Shown here in pieces: positions 15,990-24,728 of a stretch of 64,000 bases of DNA (the first letter of the stretch is position 1; every line of letters begins with the position of its first letter). The stretch is from JAVVWB01 sp036652335. GTDB lineage: Bacteria > Synergistota > Synergistia > Synergistales > Synergistaceae. The stretch spans positions 1-64,000 of the forward strand of contig JAVVWB010000004.1 in the NCBI GenBank assembly GCA_036652335.1, written 5' to 3'. The position numbers and the translations under genes are program-made. The notes under the pieces are model-generated. The model did no database searches. It was not told the origin of the DNA and was given only the letters and a program-made list of their open reading frames with translations.

Positions 15990-16241
15990 AATTAAATACT
16001 TTGCGATGATAAGGAATAAACGATTTTACAGCAACAGAGATTAAGTGCCATCGGCTGAAAGCACTTTTTGCTAGGTAATTTTGTTTTCGTACCTTTGAGC
16101 AGGTTCCGAAGAAAGATTTCTTTATATCAAGTAGGAATACAGCTTTAATTAGCTGATAAGTGGGCATTTATTGCTAACCAGGGTGGTACCGCGGATTATT
16201 ATTCGTCCCTTTTCTCATAGAGAAGAGGGACGAATTTTTTT
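15990..16241 (+). promoter_or_regulatory. T-box leader, arginine type, upstream of argG
   Basis: The T-box itself, AACCAGGGTGGTACCGCG, lies at 16176-16193, ahead of the terminator ATTCGTCCCT...AGGGACGAAT with T run at 16201-16241. Stem I begins near 15990-16020 and includes the CAGAGAT and GGCTGAAAGC elements. Pairing AAGG (5' side) with CCTT (3' side) and TTAC with GTAA leaves a loop whose 3' strand holds CGT at 16088-16090 followed by A, the best specifier: an arginine codon, as expected for an arginine-synthesis gene. Uncharged tRNA-Arg would stabilise the antiterminator and switch argG on. The specifier is my reading by hand. Confidence 0.9.
16201..16241 (+). terminator. T-box-controlled terminator
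   Basis: ATTCGTCCCT pairs with AGGGACGAAT, with further TTCT/AGAA pairing inside, followed by T residues. Its 5' arm overlaps sequence that the antiterminator would use. Confidence 0.93.
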
Positions 16242-16291
16242 ATTTTAAAAATATTAAAATGCATAGATTGCAAATCGAGGAGGAGTTTGAA

Positions 16292-17551
16292 ATGGCAGTA
16301 GAAAAAAAAGGTAAAGTAGTATTAGCATACAGCGGTGGACTAGATACATCAGTAGCAATTCCATGGCTTAAGGATCAAGGGTATGATGTCATAGCTCTCA
16401 CAATGCACGTAGGACAGCAAGCAGATGACCTTGAAGATATTAAAGCAAAGGCATACGCTTCTGGTGCTGTAAAAGCATATGTGGTTGATTTGCGTGAAGC
16501 ATTTGTAAATACATTTGTATGGCCTTCACTTAAATCAAATGCATTATATCAGAGTGTCTATCCTCTTAATTCAGCTCTTTCACGCCCAATGATTGCACAG
16601 GCACTTATTTGGTGCGCAGAAAAAGAACAAGCTGTTGCTGTAGCTCATGGTTGTACAGGCAAAGGACAGGATCAGGTCCGTATTGAAGTTTGCTGTAATG
16701 CACTAAACCCTGACATTGAAGTTTTAGCACCTGTAAGAGACTGGAGCTTTACAAGAGAAGAAGAGATGGATTATGCTGAGAAACACAATGTTCCAGTACC
16801 TACAACACGTAAGAGTCCTTATAGCTTAGATGATAACCTTTGGGGACGCTCAATAGAATGTGGCGTACTTGAAGATCCATGGAATGAACCACCAAAGGGT
16901 GCTTATGCTCTCACGGTTGATCCTAAAGATGCACCTGATAAAGAAGTCGTTGTTGAGGTAACTTTTGAAGAAGGTGTACCAGTTGCAATCAATGGTGTAA
17001 AGATGGATTCTTTGTCATTGATAGATTATATGAATAAGACAGCTGGAAATGCAGGTTTTGGTAGAATTGATATGGTTGAAGATAGACTTGTTGGATTTAA
17101 GAGCCGTGAAGTTTATGAATGCCCCGGTGCTCTTGCGCTTATTACAGCACATAAAAAGCTTGAGACAATTACACTTGCAAAAGATGTACTAAAGACAAAG
17201 AAAGAGCTTGAAGTTAAATTTGCTGAAATTGCATATGAAGGCTACTGGTTCTCACCACTTATGGAAGCCACTCAGGCATTTATGGATTCAACACAGAAGT
17301 CTGTAAATGGAGTAGTTCGTATGGTGTTCTACAAAGGTAATTGCATTGTAAACGGGATGAAGTCAGACACATCTGTATATAGTAAAGCACTTGCCACATA
17401 CTCAGATGGTGATGTATTTGACCAGTCTGCATCAGTAGGCTTTATTAAGATTTGGGGTATGCCTATTAAGACATGGAGACAGGTTCACAAGGATAAGAAT
17501 GTAAACCCTATTGATTCACTTATTGTAGAAAAAGGCGAAGGCGCATACTAA
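16292..17551 (+). CDS. argG: Argininosuccinate synthase
   Basis: 419 residues from the ATG at 16292, which follows GAGGAGGAG. The N-type pyrophosphatase loop VVLAYSGGLDTSV (about residues 9-21) binds ATP. HGCTGKGQDQVR, RKSPYSLDDNLWGRSIECG and the C-terminal blocks agree with the family. It joins citrulline and aspartate at ATP cost, the penultimate step of arginine synthesis or the citrulline-recycling route. No argH lies next to it in this window. Regulation by the arginine-type T-box upstream is strongly supported. Confidence 0.97.
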   Translation: MAVEKKGKVVLAYSGGLDTSVAIPWLKDQGYDVIALTMHVGQQADDLEDIKAKAYASGAVKAYVVDLREAFVNTFVWPSLKSNALYQSVYPLNSALSRPMIAQALIWCAEKEQAVAVAHGCTGKGQDQVRIEVCCNALNPDIEVLAPVRDWSFTREEEMDYAEKHNVPVPTTRKSPYSLDDNLWGRSIECGVLEDPWNEPPKGAYALTVDPKDAPDKEVVVEVTFEEGVPVAINGVKMDSLSLIDYMNKTAGNAGFGRIDMVEDRLVGFKSREVYECPGALALITAHKKLETITLAKDVLKTKKELEVKFAEIAYEGYWFSPLMEATQAFMDSTQKSVNGVVRMVFYKGNCIVNGMKSDTSVYSKALATYSDGDVFDQSASVGFIKIWGMPIKTWRQVHKDKNVNPIDSLIVEKGEGAY

Positions 17552-17575
17552 TTTTATAGTTTATAAACGTAATAA

Positions 17576-17613
17576 TTAAGCGGAGAGCAAATTATAGCTC
17601 TCCGCTTAATTTG
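17576..17613 (+). terminator. Terminator-like hairpin after argG
   Basis: TTAAGCGGAGAGC pairs perfectly with GCTCTCCGCTTAA around an 8-base loop; the T run after it is weak. Confidence 0.7.
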
Positions 17614-17621
17614 TATTTAAG

Positions 17622-17664
17622 TAAAAAAATACTGGATGAAATTAACTTTTCACCCAGTATTTTA
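17622..17664 (-). terminator. Terminator of the encapsulin operon
   Basis: AAAATACTGG pairs with CCAGTATTTT; read on the minus strand it is followed by T residues, 19 bases after the encapsulin stop. Confidence 0.75.
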
Positions 17665-17682
17665 TAATTAAATAATCTTAAG

Positions 17683-18483
17683 TTAGATAATCTTGAACGG
17701 GACTATTGCTTCTGGTGCATTAACTCGGAATGTAAGTGTTTCTGTTATATAGAAGTTGACTTCTGTATTTGTGTGTGACTGGTATCCAATTGAAAAATCT
17801 TGTCCTATTATTAGTTCCGAATCGCCACCACGTAGAGAGACAAGCATTGCTGTATCATACTGTTCTGAAGGAATTATCTTATCTCCTATAATAGCTTCTA
17901 CTTTATTTTTTAGAGGGTAGCCACAGGCGGATGTCTGAATTTTTGTCCATAGAGCTTCTGAGCAGACAAGAGCAACTGGCCCTTCAACGTTTTTGTTTTT
18001 AAGAACCCTAAGAGCTTTTGAGAGTGCTGTTAAGATTGATTCATCGTTAAGTTCCATTTCAATGGCTTCGTTATCAGCTTCAAGCTCGAGTCCGAGTACT
18101 CCTGCGTCCTCTATGCCTTGGAAAATTACTGTGTCTTCAAAAAGAGCTGCTTTTCTAGCTGCTTCCTGTACAGGAGCAAAGTCTACAAGTTTGCTTCCTC
18201 TTGAAATATCATCTAAGTCCCACATGGGGAGTGTGAATGGTACACGAATTTCCATAAGAGGAATTACTTCTCTAATACCGAAGTTGACACCCTCAACAGG
18301 GGATTCTTCTACGAGAGAAAGTGTCCCTTCTGAAACAGAGTCGTATCCCCAACCTTTAGGTCCTTCTACATCAACAACTTTACGGCCTGTAAGTGTTGAT
18401 TTGAGAACTGCTTTTGCCTGTTCGTCTATTTCATCCCATGCTGCAGGAACGATAGGTGCAAGTGATCTTTTAAGAATATCCAT
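17683..18483 (-). CDS. Encapsulin shell protein (family 1)
   Basis: 266 residues with the HK97-type capsid fold of family 1 encapsulins (linocin M18-like). Typical features are the N-terminal MDILKRSLAPIVPAAWDEID helix, which forms the inner cargo-binding face, the VVDVEGPKGWGYDSVSEGTL segment, and near the C-terminus DFSIGYQSHTNTEVNFYITETLTFRV. Such shells of 60 or more subunits enclose cargo proteins. The gene lies 23 bases after an encapsulated-ferritin gene whose product ends in a targeting peptide, so the pair is an iron-storage nanocompartment. Function in iron or oxidative stress is inferred from related systems. Confidence 0.95.
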   Translation of the reverse strand: MDILKRSLAPIVPAAWDEIDEQAKAVLKSTLTGRKVVDVEGPKGWGYDSVSEGTLSLVEESPVEGVNFGIREVIPLMEIRVPFTLPMWDLDDISRGSKLVDFAPVQEAARKAALFEDTVIFQGIEDAGVLGLELEADNEAIEMELNDESILTALSKALRVLKNKNVEGPVALVCSEALWTKIQTSACGYPLKNKVEAIIGDKIIPSEQYDTAMLVSLRGGDSELIIGQDFSIGYQSHTNTEVNFYITETLTFRVNAPEAIVPFKII

Positions 18484-18506
18484 TATATGTTTTCTCCTCT
18501 CTAATC

Positions 18507-18842
18507 CTAGAGTTTGCCAATTCCAAGGTCAATTGAAGAAACTGATGAAGAAGCGGTCGCTGCTTCATGTTCCCCAAGTGGTGCTGTAGTAAATAAGTAA
18601 TCTTTAAGTTCTTTGTCCCAGTTGCTTTGATTTCTGCGTATCCATTCCATAAGCATTGCTGCGTGTTCTTTTTCTTCGTCTCTATTGTGTTCCATTATGC
18701 GTTTTAGTTCTTCATTTGTTGCGGTAGCTACTCTCTGATTATAAAAGTCTACAGCCTCTAATTCTTCTCTTAGACTGGTAATAGCCTTTGTTATATCGAG
18801 TGTTTTAGAATCCATTTTTTCGTAAGGTTCTGTGTATGACAT
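18507..18842 (-). CDS. Encapsulated ferritin-like protein (encapsulin cargo)
   Basis: 111 residues from the ATG at 18842, preceded by GGGGAGG. The two-helix EncFtn domain (about residues 14-78) shows LREELEAVDFYNQRV and HNRDEEKEHAAMLMEWI. Glu27, Tyr34, Glu57 and His60 have the spacing of the ferroxidase ligands of the Rhodospirillum rubrum protein. After a Pro/Gly/Ala/Ser-rich linker the chain ends in SSIDLGIGKL, a good match to the encapsulin-targeting peptide (LGIG core). EncFtn forms decamers that oxidise Fe(II) inside the shell. It is cotranscribed with the shell gene downstream. Confidence 0.93.
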   Translation of the reverse strand: MSYTEPYEKMDSKTLDITKAITSLREELEAVDFYNQRVATATNEELKRIMEHNRDEEKEHAAMLMEWIRRNQSNWDKELKDYLFTTAPLGEHEAATASSSVSSIDLGIGKL

Positions 18843-18893
18843 AGTTGTTTTCCTCCCCTGTAATTTGAAATGATTTTTAAATACTACTCTACA

Positions 18894-18921
18894 ATTATAT
18901 ATCTTTTTCACATTATAGCAA
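18894..18921 (-). promoter_or_regulatory. Promoter of the encapsulin operon
   Basis: On the minus strand TTGCTA (18916-18921), a 16-bp spacer and a perfect TATAAT (18894-18899), about 50 bases before the cargo start codon. I see no obvious Fur or PerR box. Confidence 0.6.
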
Positions 18922-19054
18922 ATGTTATTAGACTTAATTTGTTTTAGAAAAAATACTGTTTTGTATTTGAAGAAGTCTGTATTTGCTGTAGAATATAAGC
19001 TATACTTTTATGAACTGATTTAAATTTTGAGTAAATTACATGGAGGTCGTTTTG

Positions 19055-19843
19055 ATGGTTGATTCTATTTGTACGCATGAACATAACCTTTCTGATTATG
19101 AGTGTCTTGTAGTTACTTCTGAGATGCTAACAGACCGTCTTGCGTGGATTACGTTTAAGTGCGACTCTTTGGCACGAATTATCCTGCCAGGTCATTCTGT
19201 TATGGTTTTTCCATTAATGTCATCATCACCCCTTTTAGGTCGTCCTTTTGGAGTAGCTGATGTTGATATAAACAAGGGCGAATTATCTGTATGTTATATG
19301 GTTATTGGACGTGGAACTGAACTTATGTCACAAACTATACCTGGATCGGTTATGAGGGTAAGAGGGCCTTTTGGAAAACCACTCCCTAAAAGAGACGGGA
19401 ATGTTTATCTCTGTGGAGGCGGTGTAGGGGTAGCTATTTTTCTTCTCTATAGAAAACTTTATCCTGAATATTCTAAGGGGCTTTATTTAGGAATACCTGG
19501 TAAGGGGTTTGAAAGGTTTGCAGAAAAGATTCACTCTTTAATTCCAGATGCAAAGATATATACAGATGATAACTCTTTTGGTGAAGGTGATTCTATGTTT
19601 AAAGTATTGCCTCATAATCTTTCAGAAAATAAAGAAGAAATTTGGGCATGTGGTCCTGAAGGATTTTTAAAAGCATTAGAGAGACATTGCCCTAAAGATA
19701 AAAAAAATGTATTTTTTGCTCTGGACAACAGAATGGCATGCGGCTATGGAGGTTGCATGGGGTGTGTAATCGAGACGAAGAATGGTATGAAACGTATTTG
19801 TGTTGACCAATCACTCTTTAGTGCTGATGAGGTGAATTTATAA
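19055..19843 (+). CDS. pyrK: Dihydroorotate dehydrogenase B electron-transfer subunit
   Basis: 262 residues; the ATG at 19055 follows GGAGGTCG. The FAD domain (PLLGRPFGVADVD, YMVIGRGTELMS, RVRGPFGKPLP) is followed by the NAD domain (YLCGGGVGVAIF, WACGPEGFL) and a C-terminal [2Fe-2S] site with C-x4-C-x2-C (ACGYGGCMGCVIE) and a fourth Cys in RICVDQ. PyrK passes electrons from PyrD to NAD. Its stop overlaps the pyrD start by one base. The pair lies 24 kb from the main pyr operon. Confidence 0.95.
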   Translation: MVDSICTHEHNLSDYECLVVTSEMLTDRLAWITFKCDSLARIILPGHSVMVFPLMSSSPLLGRPFGVADVDINKGELSVCYMVIGRGTELMSQTIPGSVMRVRGPFGKPLPKRDGNVYLCGGGVGVAIFLLYRKLYPEYSKGLYLGIPGKGFERFAEKIHSLIPDAKIYTDDNSFGEGDSMFKVLPHNLSENKEEIWACGPEGFLKALERHCPKDKKNVFFALDNRMACGYGGCMGCVIETKNGMKRICVDQSLFSADEVNL

Positions 19844-20757
19844 TGGATAATAAACTTTCAATTAAAATTGGAACAGTTGAAATACCTTCTCCTGTTATTC
19901 CAGCCTCTGGTGTCTGGCCCTATGAAGAAGAATTTTGGTATGGAACTAGGACTGAATTTCTAGGTGCAGCGTGCACTAAAGCAATTAGCTTAAATCCGAG
20001 AAGAGGAAATGACGGTATAAGGCTTTGGGAAACACCGTCTGGTATTCTAAATAGTATCGGATTACAAAATGTTGGAGTACACGAGTTTGTTAAGAGATAT
20101 ATGAAAAGAGTTCTAAACGGAGATGTCTTACCAATTGCGAATGTCGTAATGGAGAGACCAGAAGAGACTGTTGAGACGTTAAAAACTATAGAAGATGCTG
20201 GTGGTATGCCTGTTGTTGAGCTTAATATTTCTTGTCCAAATGTTGACGGGGATGGGATGTCTTGGGGAATGGAAGCAGAAACGGCTGCAAAGGCTGTTGC
20301 TGCTGCTCGTAAGGCATGGAATGGTCCACTATGGGTGAAAATGACACCACAAACTGCTACCCCTGCTTTAGTTGCTAAGGCCATTGAGAACGAAGGAGCG
20401 GATGCTCTGGTTGTTGCAAATACATGGCTCGGTATGGGTATGAATATGGAAACAGGCAAGCCTGCATTTAATAGGGTCGTTGCTGGTTTATCAGGTCCTG
20501 CGGTCTTTCCACTATCCTTGCGTTTAGTTTGGCAAGTTTGTGGTGCGGTTAATATCCCTGTTATTGGTTGTGGTGGGGTATCAACAGCTGAAGACTGCGC
20601 TGCAATGCTGATGGCAGGCGCGTCTGCTGTTGAAGTCGGAACGGCTTTCTTTACAGATTTGAATGCAGGAAAGACCATTTGTAATGGTTTATATCGATAT
20701 ATTGAAAAATATGGGGTAACCAATCTTTCAGATCTAATCGGATTTGCAAGAAAATAA
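19843..20757 (+). CDS. pyrD: Dihydroorotate dehydrogenase B catalytic subunit
   Basis: 304 residues, FMN TIM barrel. The motifs PVIPASGVWPYEEEF, NSIGLQNVGVHEF, VELNISCPNVDGDG (the family usually has NxSCPN, here NISCPN), LWVKMTPQ and VIGCGGVSTAEDCAAML are all of the class 1B type, in which a Cys acts as catalytic base. It oxidises dihydroorotate to orotate and works as a heterotetramer with PyrK. A terminator follows. A long ORF on the opposite strand of this gene is only a shadow. Confidence 0.96.
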   Translation: MDNKLSIKIGTVEIPSPVIPASGVWPYEEEFWYGTRTEFLGAACTKAISLNPRRGNDGIRLWETPSGILNSIGLQNVGVHEFVKRYMKRVLNGDVLPIANVVMERPEETVETLKTIEDAGGMPVVELNISCPNVDGDGMSWGMEAETAAKAVAAARKAWNGPLWVKMTPQTATPALVAKAIENEGADALVVANTWLGMGMNMETGKPAFNRVVAGLSGPAVFPLSLRLVWQVCGAVNIPVIGCGGVSTAEDCAAMLMAGASAVEVGTAFFTDLNAGKTICNGLYRYIEKYGVTNLSDLIGFARK

Positions 20758-20789
20758 AATTAAAGCCGGAGAAATCCGGTTTTAATTTT
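20757..20789 (+). terminator. Intrinsic terminator of pyrK-pyrD
   Basis: AAAATTAAAGCCGGA pairs with TCCGGTTTTAATTTT around GAAA. Confidence 0.88.
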
Positions 20790-20887
20790 GCAAATAAACT
20801 TTGTTTTTATACCTTACTCATAGTATAATAAAACATTACAATAATACATTATATGACTGTTCGTGATATCTTTCCGGAGGGATACAT

Positions 20888-21562
20888 ATGACTGAAGATA
20901 ATTGCTTTGCCTTTGTACTTACAATAGATGGCCCTGCCGGTGCAGGTAAAAGTACTATAGCAAAGTTGGTCGCTAAACAACTTGGTTTGCCTTATCTTGA
21001 CACTGGCTCAATTTATAGAGCCATATCATGGTTTTTAAATAGTAATAATTTAAAACCAGAAGACGAAAATAAAATTGAGGACGAGCTAAAAAAGTTTTCA
21101 CTAAAACTTGTTGATGGTATGGTTGTTGTAAACGGGATTGACGTAACAAAAGAGATAAGAACCCCATTTATAGATAAAATAGTATCTCCATTTGCGGCTT
21201 TAAAGATAGTTAGAGATTCGTTGCTTGGCTTGCAGCGAGAATTAGCTCAATCCGGTATTGTTGCCGATGGTAGAGATATGGGGACAGTTGTATTTCCAGA
21301 TGCTAGCTTGAAGATTTTCTTAACGGCTTCCGCAGAAGAAAGAGCTTCTAGACGTTACAAAGAAAGACAGGAGCGAGGAGAAGACGTTCTTTACGAAGAT
21401 ATTTTAAAGCAGGTAAATGAGAGAGATTATTATGATATGAACAGAGAAGTTGCTCCTTTAAAACCTGCTCCAGGTTGTGTAATATTAGATAGTACGTCTA
21501 TGTCAATAGAAGAGGTTTCTGATGCTATTTCTTCATTAGCTAAAGAATTAATAGGAAAATAA
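20888..21562 (+). CDS. cmk: Cytidylate kinase
   Basis: 224 residues. P-loop TIDGPAGAGKSTIAK, LDTGSIYRAISW, VADGRDMGTVVFPDA and LTASAEERASRRYKE are the family signatures. It phosphorylates CMP and dCMP. GGAGGG stands before the ATG. It opens a long co-directional run to der in which genes touch or overlap. Confidence 0.96.
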   Translation: MTEDNCFAFVLTIDGPAGAGKSTIAKLVAKQLGLPYLDTGSIYRAISWFLNSNNLKPEDENKIEDELKKFSLKLVDGMVVVNGIDVTKEIRTPFIDKIVSPFAALKIVRDSLLGLQRELAQSGIVADGRDMGTVVFPDASLKIFLTASAEERASRRYKERQERGEDVLYEDILKQVNERDYYDMNREVAPLKPAPGCVILDSTSMSIEEVSDAISSLAKELIGK

Positions 21563-21565
21563 ATT

Positions 21566-22744
21566 TTGACTCAAAATAAAAAAATATTTGATTTAACTAA
21601 AAAAGAGAAAAAAGCTCTTGTTGTTACAATTGATTTATTAAATTCTTCCTATGAAGTTAATCTCTCTATGGAAGAGTTGATTTTGTTGCTTAAAAATCTT
21701 GATATTGAGACGCTCGCAACGTCAATTCAAAAAAGAATAATACCGGATCCATCATCTTTTATAGGGTTTGGAAAAGCTGTAGAACTTAAGAGTATGGCTT
21801 CTGATCTTTCTGCAAATTTACTTGTAGTAGATGATTTTCTTTCTCCAACACAAAAGAGTAATTTACAAAAGATTACCTCAATGGAAGTATGGGATCGCTC
21901 GTTTGTAATTATGAAGATTTTTGAACGAAGGGCACACACTGCAGAAGCGAAGTTACAAGTTGAAATGGCACAATATAGATATGAGATTCCAAGTCTCAAA
22001 GGATTGGGACATCAAATGTCACGTACTGGTGGCGGAATAGGTACAAGAGGCCCGGGTGAAACAGAGTTTGAGAGACATAGGCGAAAATTAGATAAGAGAA
22101 TTAAATCCATAACTCAAAAACTTGAGGATATAAGAAGGAGAAGAAAAAACCGTCGTGATAAGAGGAAGAGGGATGGAATTCCTCTTGTTTCCCTTGTTGG
22201 ATATACAAACAGTGGAAAATCTACATTGCTTAAATCTTTGTCTAAAGATGGAGATATTGTTTCAGCCAATCAGCTTTTCTCAACCTTAGATACTATTGTG
22301 AGAAGAATTAATTATAGAAATTCATCAGGTGGTTTTTTGTTGTCTGATACCGTTGGTTTTATAAGAAAATTACCACCAGAACTGGTTGCTGCTTTTAGAG
22401 CAACTCTTGAAGAAGTTGCAGGGGCTGATTTGCTCCTAGTTGTTCTTGACTCGTCAGATAAAGACCCTATCTCAACTTTTGATATAGTTCTTAATACCTT
22501 AAAGAGTTTAGAATCAGATACGTTGCCTCGAATCACGGTATTGAATAAAATAGATAAAGACGAGAACGAAGCAGAGTTTGTAGCAATGGAATTAAGAGCA
22601 AGAGGAGAAACAGTAGTTTTTACTTCTGCTACGGAACGTCAAGGTCTTGATCTTCTTTTAGAAACTATTTCAGAAAGATTATTGGAATACTCGTATCCGC
22701 CTATGTGGGCTAATTACAAAAATAACGATTTTAATATAAACTAA
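21566..22744 (+). CDS. hflX: GTPase HflX
   Basis: 392 residues starting at a TTG three bases after cmk. The N-terminal HflX domain (DDFLSPTQKSNLQKI, DRSFVIMKIFERRAHTAEAKLQ) is followed by a glycine-rich linker (MSRTGGGIGTRGPGETEFE), coiled-coil basic helices and a G domain with GYTNSGKST (G1), DTVGFIRKLP (G3) and NKID (G4). HflX splits stalled or heat-damaged ribosomes. The start codon and weak ribosome-binding site suggest coupling to cmk translation. Confidence 0.94.
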   Translation: MTQNKKIFDLTKKEKKALVVTIDLLNSSYEVNLSMEELILLLKNLDIETLATSIQKRIIPDPSSFIGFGKAVELKSMASDLSANLLVVDDFLSPTQKSNLQKITSMEVWDRSFVIMKIFERRAHTAEAKLQVEMAQYRYEIPSLKGLGHQMSRTGGGIGTRGPGETEFERHRRKLDKRIKSITQKLEDIRRRRKNRRDKRKRDGIPLVSLVGYTNSGKSTLLKSLSKDGDIVSANQLFSTLDTIVRRINYRNSSGGFLLSDTVGFIRKLPPELVAAFRATLEEVAGADLLLVVLDSSDKDPISTFDIVLNTLKSLESDTLPRITVLNKIDKDENEAEFVAMELRARGETVVFTSATERQGLDLLLETISERLLEYSYPPMWANYKNNDFNIN

Positions 22745-22765
22745 TTGTTGATGGGGTGTGTTTTT

Positions 22766-23653
22766 ATGTATATAAGTATGACTGGTTTTAGTAGAGCACA
22801 GGTACAGCAAACATGGGGAACACTTAGCCTTGAACTTTCGAGCGTAAATCACCGTTATCAAGAAATTTTTGTGAAACTTCCAAGAGAATTTTCTAGTTGG
22901 GAACCTTGGTTTCATCAGAGATTGCGTAAATATTTTAGAAGAGGAAAAGTCCAATTAAGAATGGAAATTCTTTGGGCTCCATCTTTTAGAACAGGAAGAA
23001 TAAACAGAGAAATATTTTCTTCATATCTTGAAGAATTTTCTGTCATACAAAAAGAACTAGGCCAAAATCACGAATTAGATATAGAAAGAATTGTTTCGTT
23101 ACCAGGTGTGTTGGATATGCCAAAATTTGAATGTAGTGAAGAGGCGGAATCACTTGAAAGTGTCTTTGATGCGTTGCTCCTTGACGGTGTAACTTCTTGG
23201 CAAGATATGCGGAAAACGGAGGGTATGCATTTAAAGGATGAAGTACTGGAACATCTGTCTGAATTGGAACGTTTAGCTACCGTTATAGAAGATAAATGGT
23301 TGCCTGCTAAGAATTTGGCGTTTAAGGCTTTAAAAGATAGGTTAAATGAAACATTGGACTCTTTAGGTGGAAAATTGGATGATGACCGTTTTATGCAAGA
23401 AGTTGTTATTTTAACAGATAAATGGGATGTATCTGAAGAGTTGGGTAGATTAAAAAGCCATGTTATGAAGTTCAAAAAAACAGGAGAAGAAAGTGAGTCT
23501 TCTGGTAGAAAGTTAGATTTTATTGTTCAAGAGATGAACAGGGAAGTTAATACATTGGACTCAAAAGTTGCAGACGCTGAGATCCGTTGGTTGGCGGTTG
23601 ATGCGAAAGCAGCTCTTGAAAGAATAAGAGAACAAATTCAAAACTTGGAGTAG
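22766..23653 (+). CDS. yicC: YicC-family endoribonuclease
   Basis: 295 residues from the ATG at 22766, giving the family start MYISMTGFSRA after GGGGTG. The N-terminal YicC domain includes LSLELSSVNHRYQEIFVKLP and a middle block with RRGKVQLRMEI; the C-terminal DUF1732 half has GRKLDFIVQEMNREVNTLDSK (here cut as GRKLDFIVQEM and NREVNTLDSK), the most conserved part. E. coli YicC and B. subtilis YloC are RNases involved in small-RNA turnover. The order yicC-remA-gmk-rpoZ is widely conserved. Confidence 0.92.
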   Translation: MYISMTGFSRAQVQQTWGTLSLELSSVNHRYQEIFVKLPREFSSWEPWFHQRLRKYFRRGKVQLRMEILWAPSFRTGRINREIFSSYLEEFSVIQKELGQNHELDIERIVSLPGVLDMPKFECSEEAESLESVFDALLLDGVTSWQDMRKTEGMHLKDEVLEHLSELERLATVIEDKWLPAKNLAFKALKDRLNETLDSLGGKLDDDRFMQEVVILTDKWDVSEELGRLKSHVMKFKKTGEESESSGRKLDFIVQEMNREVNTLDSKVADAEIRWLAVDAKAALERIREQIQNLE

Positions 23654-23659
23654 AATTCA

Positions 23660-23914
23660 ATGAATTACAAACTTGTACATGTCGGATTTGGTAATATGGT
23701 GGTAGCTGAAAGAATTATCGCAATTATTGCTCCTTCTTCCGCACCGATTAAACGTCTCAAGGAAGAAGCAAAAGAAGCAGGCTTGCTTGTTGATGTAACT
23801 CAAGGAAGAAAAACGAGAGCAATTTTAATTATGGATAGCAAACATGTTATACTTTCTGCAATTCAACCGGAGACAATAACAGGCAGATTTGTTGACGATA
23901 AAGAGGATAAATAA
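23660..23914 (+). CDS. remA: RemA-like DNA-binding regulator
   Basis: 84 residues of the RemA/DUF370 family: LVHVGFGNMVVAERIIAI, a PIKRLKEEAKE helix and VTQGRKTRAILIMDS followed by ILSAIQPETI. In B. subtilis RemA binds DNA as a ring and activates matrix and osmoprotectant genes. In other phyla the role is unknown. It sits between yicC and gmk as in many genomes, and its stop overlaps the gmk start. Confidence 0.9.
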   Translation: MNYKLVHVGFGNMVVAERIIAIIAPSSAPIKRLKEEAKEAGLLVDVTQGRKTRAILIMDSKHVILSAIQPETITGRFVDDKEDK

Positions 23915-24486
23915 TGATAATGAGAAAGGGTCATCTATTCGTTATTTCTGGTCCATCCGGTGCAGGAAAGGGTACTATATTAAAAAGGGCACTCCCGCAA
24001 CTGACAGATATTTCTTTTTCTGTTTCGTGCACAACTAGGAAACCTAGAGAAGAGGATGTAGAAGGAACTACATACTTTTTTATTACAAAAGATAAGTTTA
24101 AAAGTATGATAGCTAACTCTGAATTTATTGAGTGGGCAGAAGTGCATGGTAACTTTTATGGCACCAAGAAGGAGTATGTACTTTCTGAAATTGAAAAAGG
24201 AAAAGATGTCTTTTTGGAAATTGATGTTCAGGGTGCATTGCAGATAAAAAAAATATTGCCAGAAGCTGTAACTATTTTTATAAAACCACCTTCTATTGAT
24301 GTTTTGAAGGAAAGATTGATTTGTAGGGGAACTGAGAGTGCATCAGAGTTTGATTTGAGAGTAAGTAATGCAAAAAAAGAAGTAGAATTATGTTGCTTTT
24401 ATGACGCAATAGTTATAAACGACAGCCTAGATAACTCTGTCGATGAATTTATAAAAATAGTAAAAAATTTTAGGGGGAACCAATAA
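23914..24486 (+). CDS. gmk: Guanylate kinase
   Basis: 190 residues. P-loop FVISGPSGAGKGTILK, SVSCTTRKPREEDVEGTTYFF (split here as SVSCTTRKPRE and GTTYFF), the GMP-binding EFIEWAEVHGNFYGT and LEIDVQGALQIKK. It makes GDP from GMP and limits (p)ppGpp precursors. It overlaps remA and rpoZ by one base at each end. Confidence 0.97.
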   Translation: MIMRKGHLFVISGPSGAGKGTILKRALPQLTDISFSVSCTTRKPREEDVEGTTYFFITKDKFKSMIANSEFIEWAEVHGNFYGTKKEYVLSEIEKGKDVFLEIDVQGALQIKKILPEAVTIFIKPPSIDVLKERLICRGTESASEFDLRVSNAKKEVELCCFYDAIVINDSLDNSVDEFIKIVKNFRGNQ

Positions 24487-24728
24487 TGATTTATATGGAT
24501 TTAGAAAAGATTTATGCTGAAAGAGATATACCCAATAAGTATATTTTAACCCTTGTGCTTGCAGCTAGAGCTCGTCAGTTGAGTGAGAGAAAAGAAGTCA
24601 GAGCTGGCTTGGATGAGAAGTATATATCTATGGCTGTTGATGATATTACAAACGCTAAAGTTGATTTTGAAGTAGTCAATTTTACAGATGCAACTGAGAC
24701 CGAAGATGAACAGCTGGAAAAAATCTAA
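24486..24728 (+). CDS. rpoZ: RNA polymerase omega subunit
   Basis: 80 residues. The RpoZ core is seen in NKYILTLVLAARARQLSERK followed by KYISMAVDDITNAKV. Omega binds and stabilises the beta-prime subunit and, in some phyla, forms part of a ppGpp site. AGGGGG lies before the ATG at the end of gmk. Its last bases overlap coaBC. Confidence 0.9.
   Translation: MIYMDLEKIYAERDIPNKYILTLVLAARARQLSERKEVRAGLDEKYISMAVDDITNAKVDFEVVNFTDATETEDEQLEKI

Noticed and set aside
19920..20723. A 267-codon ORF on the minus strand
   Set aside because: It is the antisense shadow of pyrD, which has complete family motifs on the plus strand.
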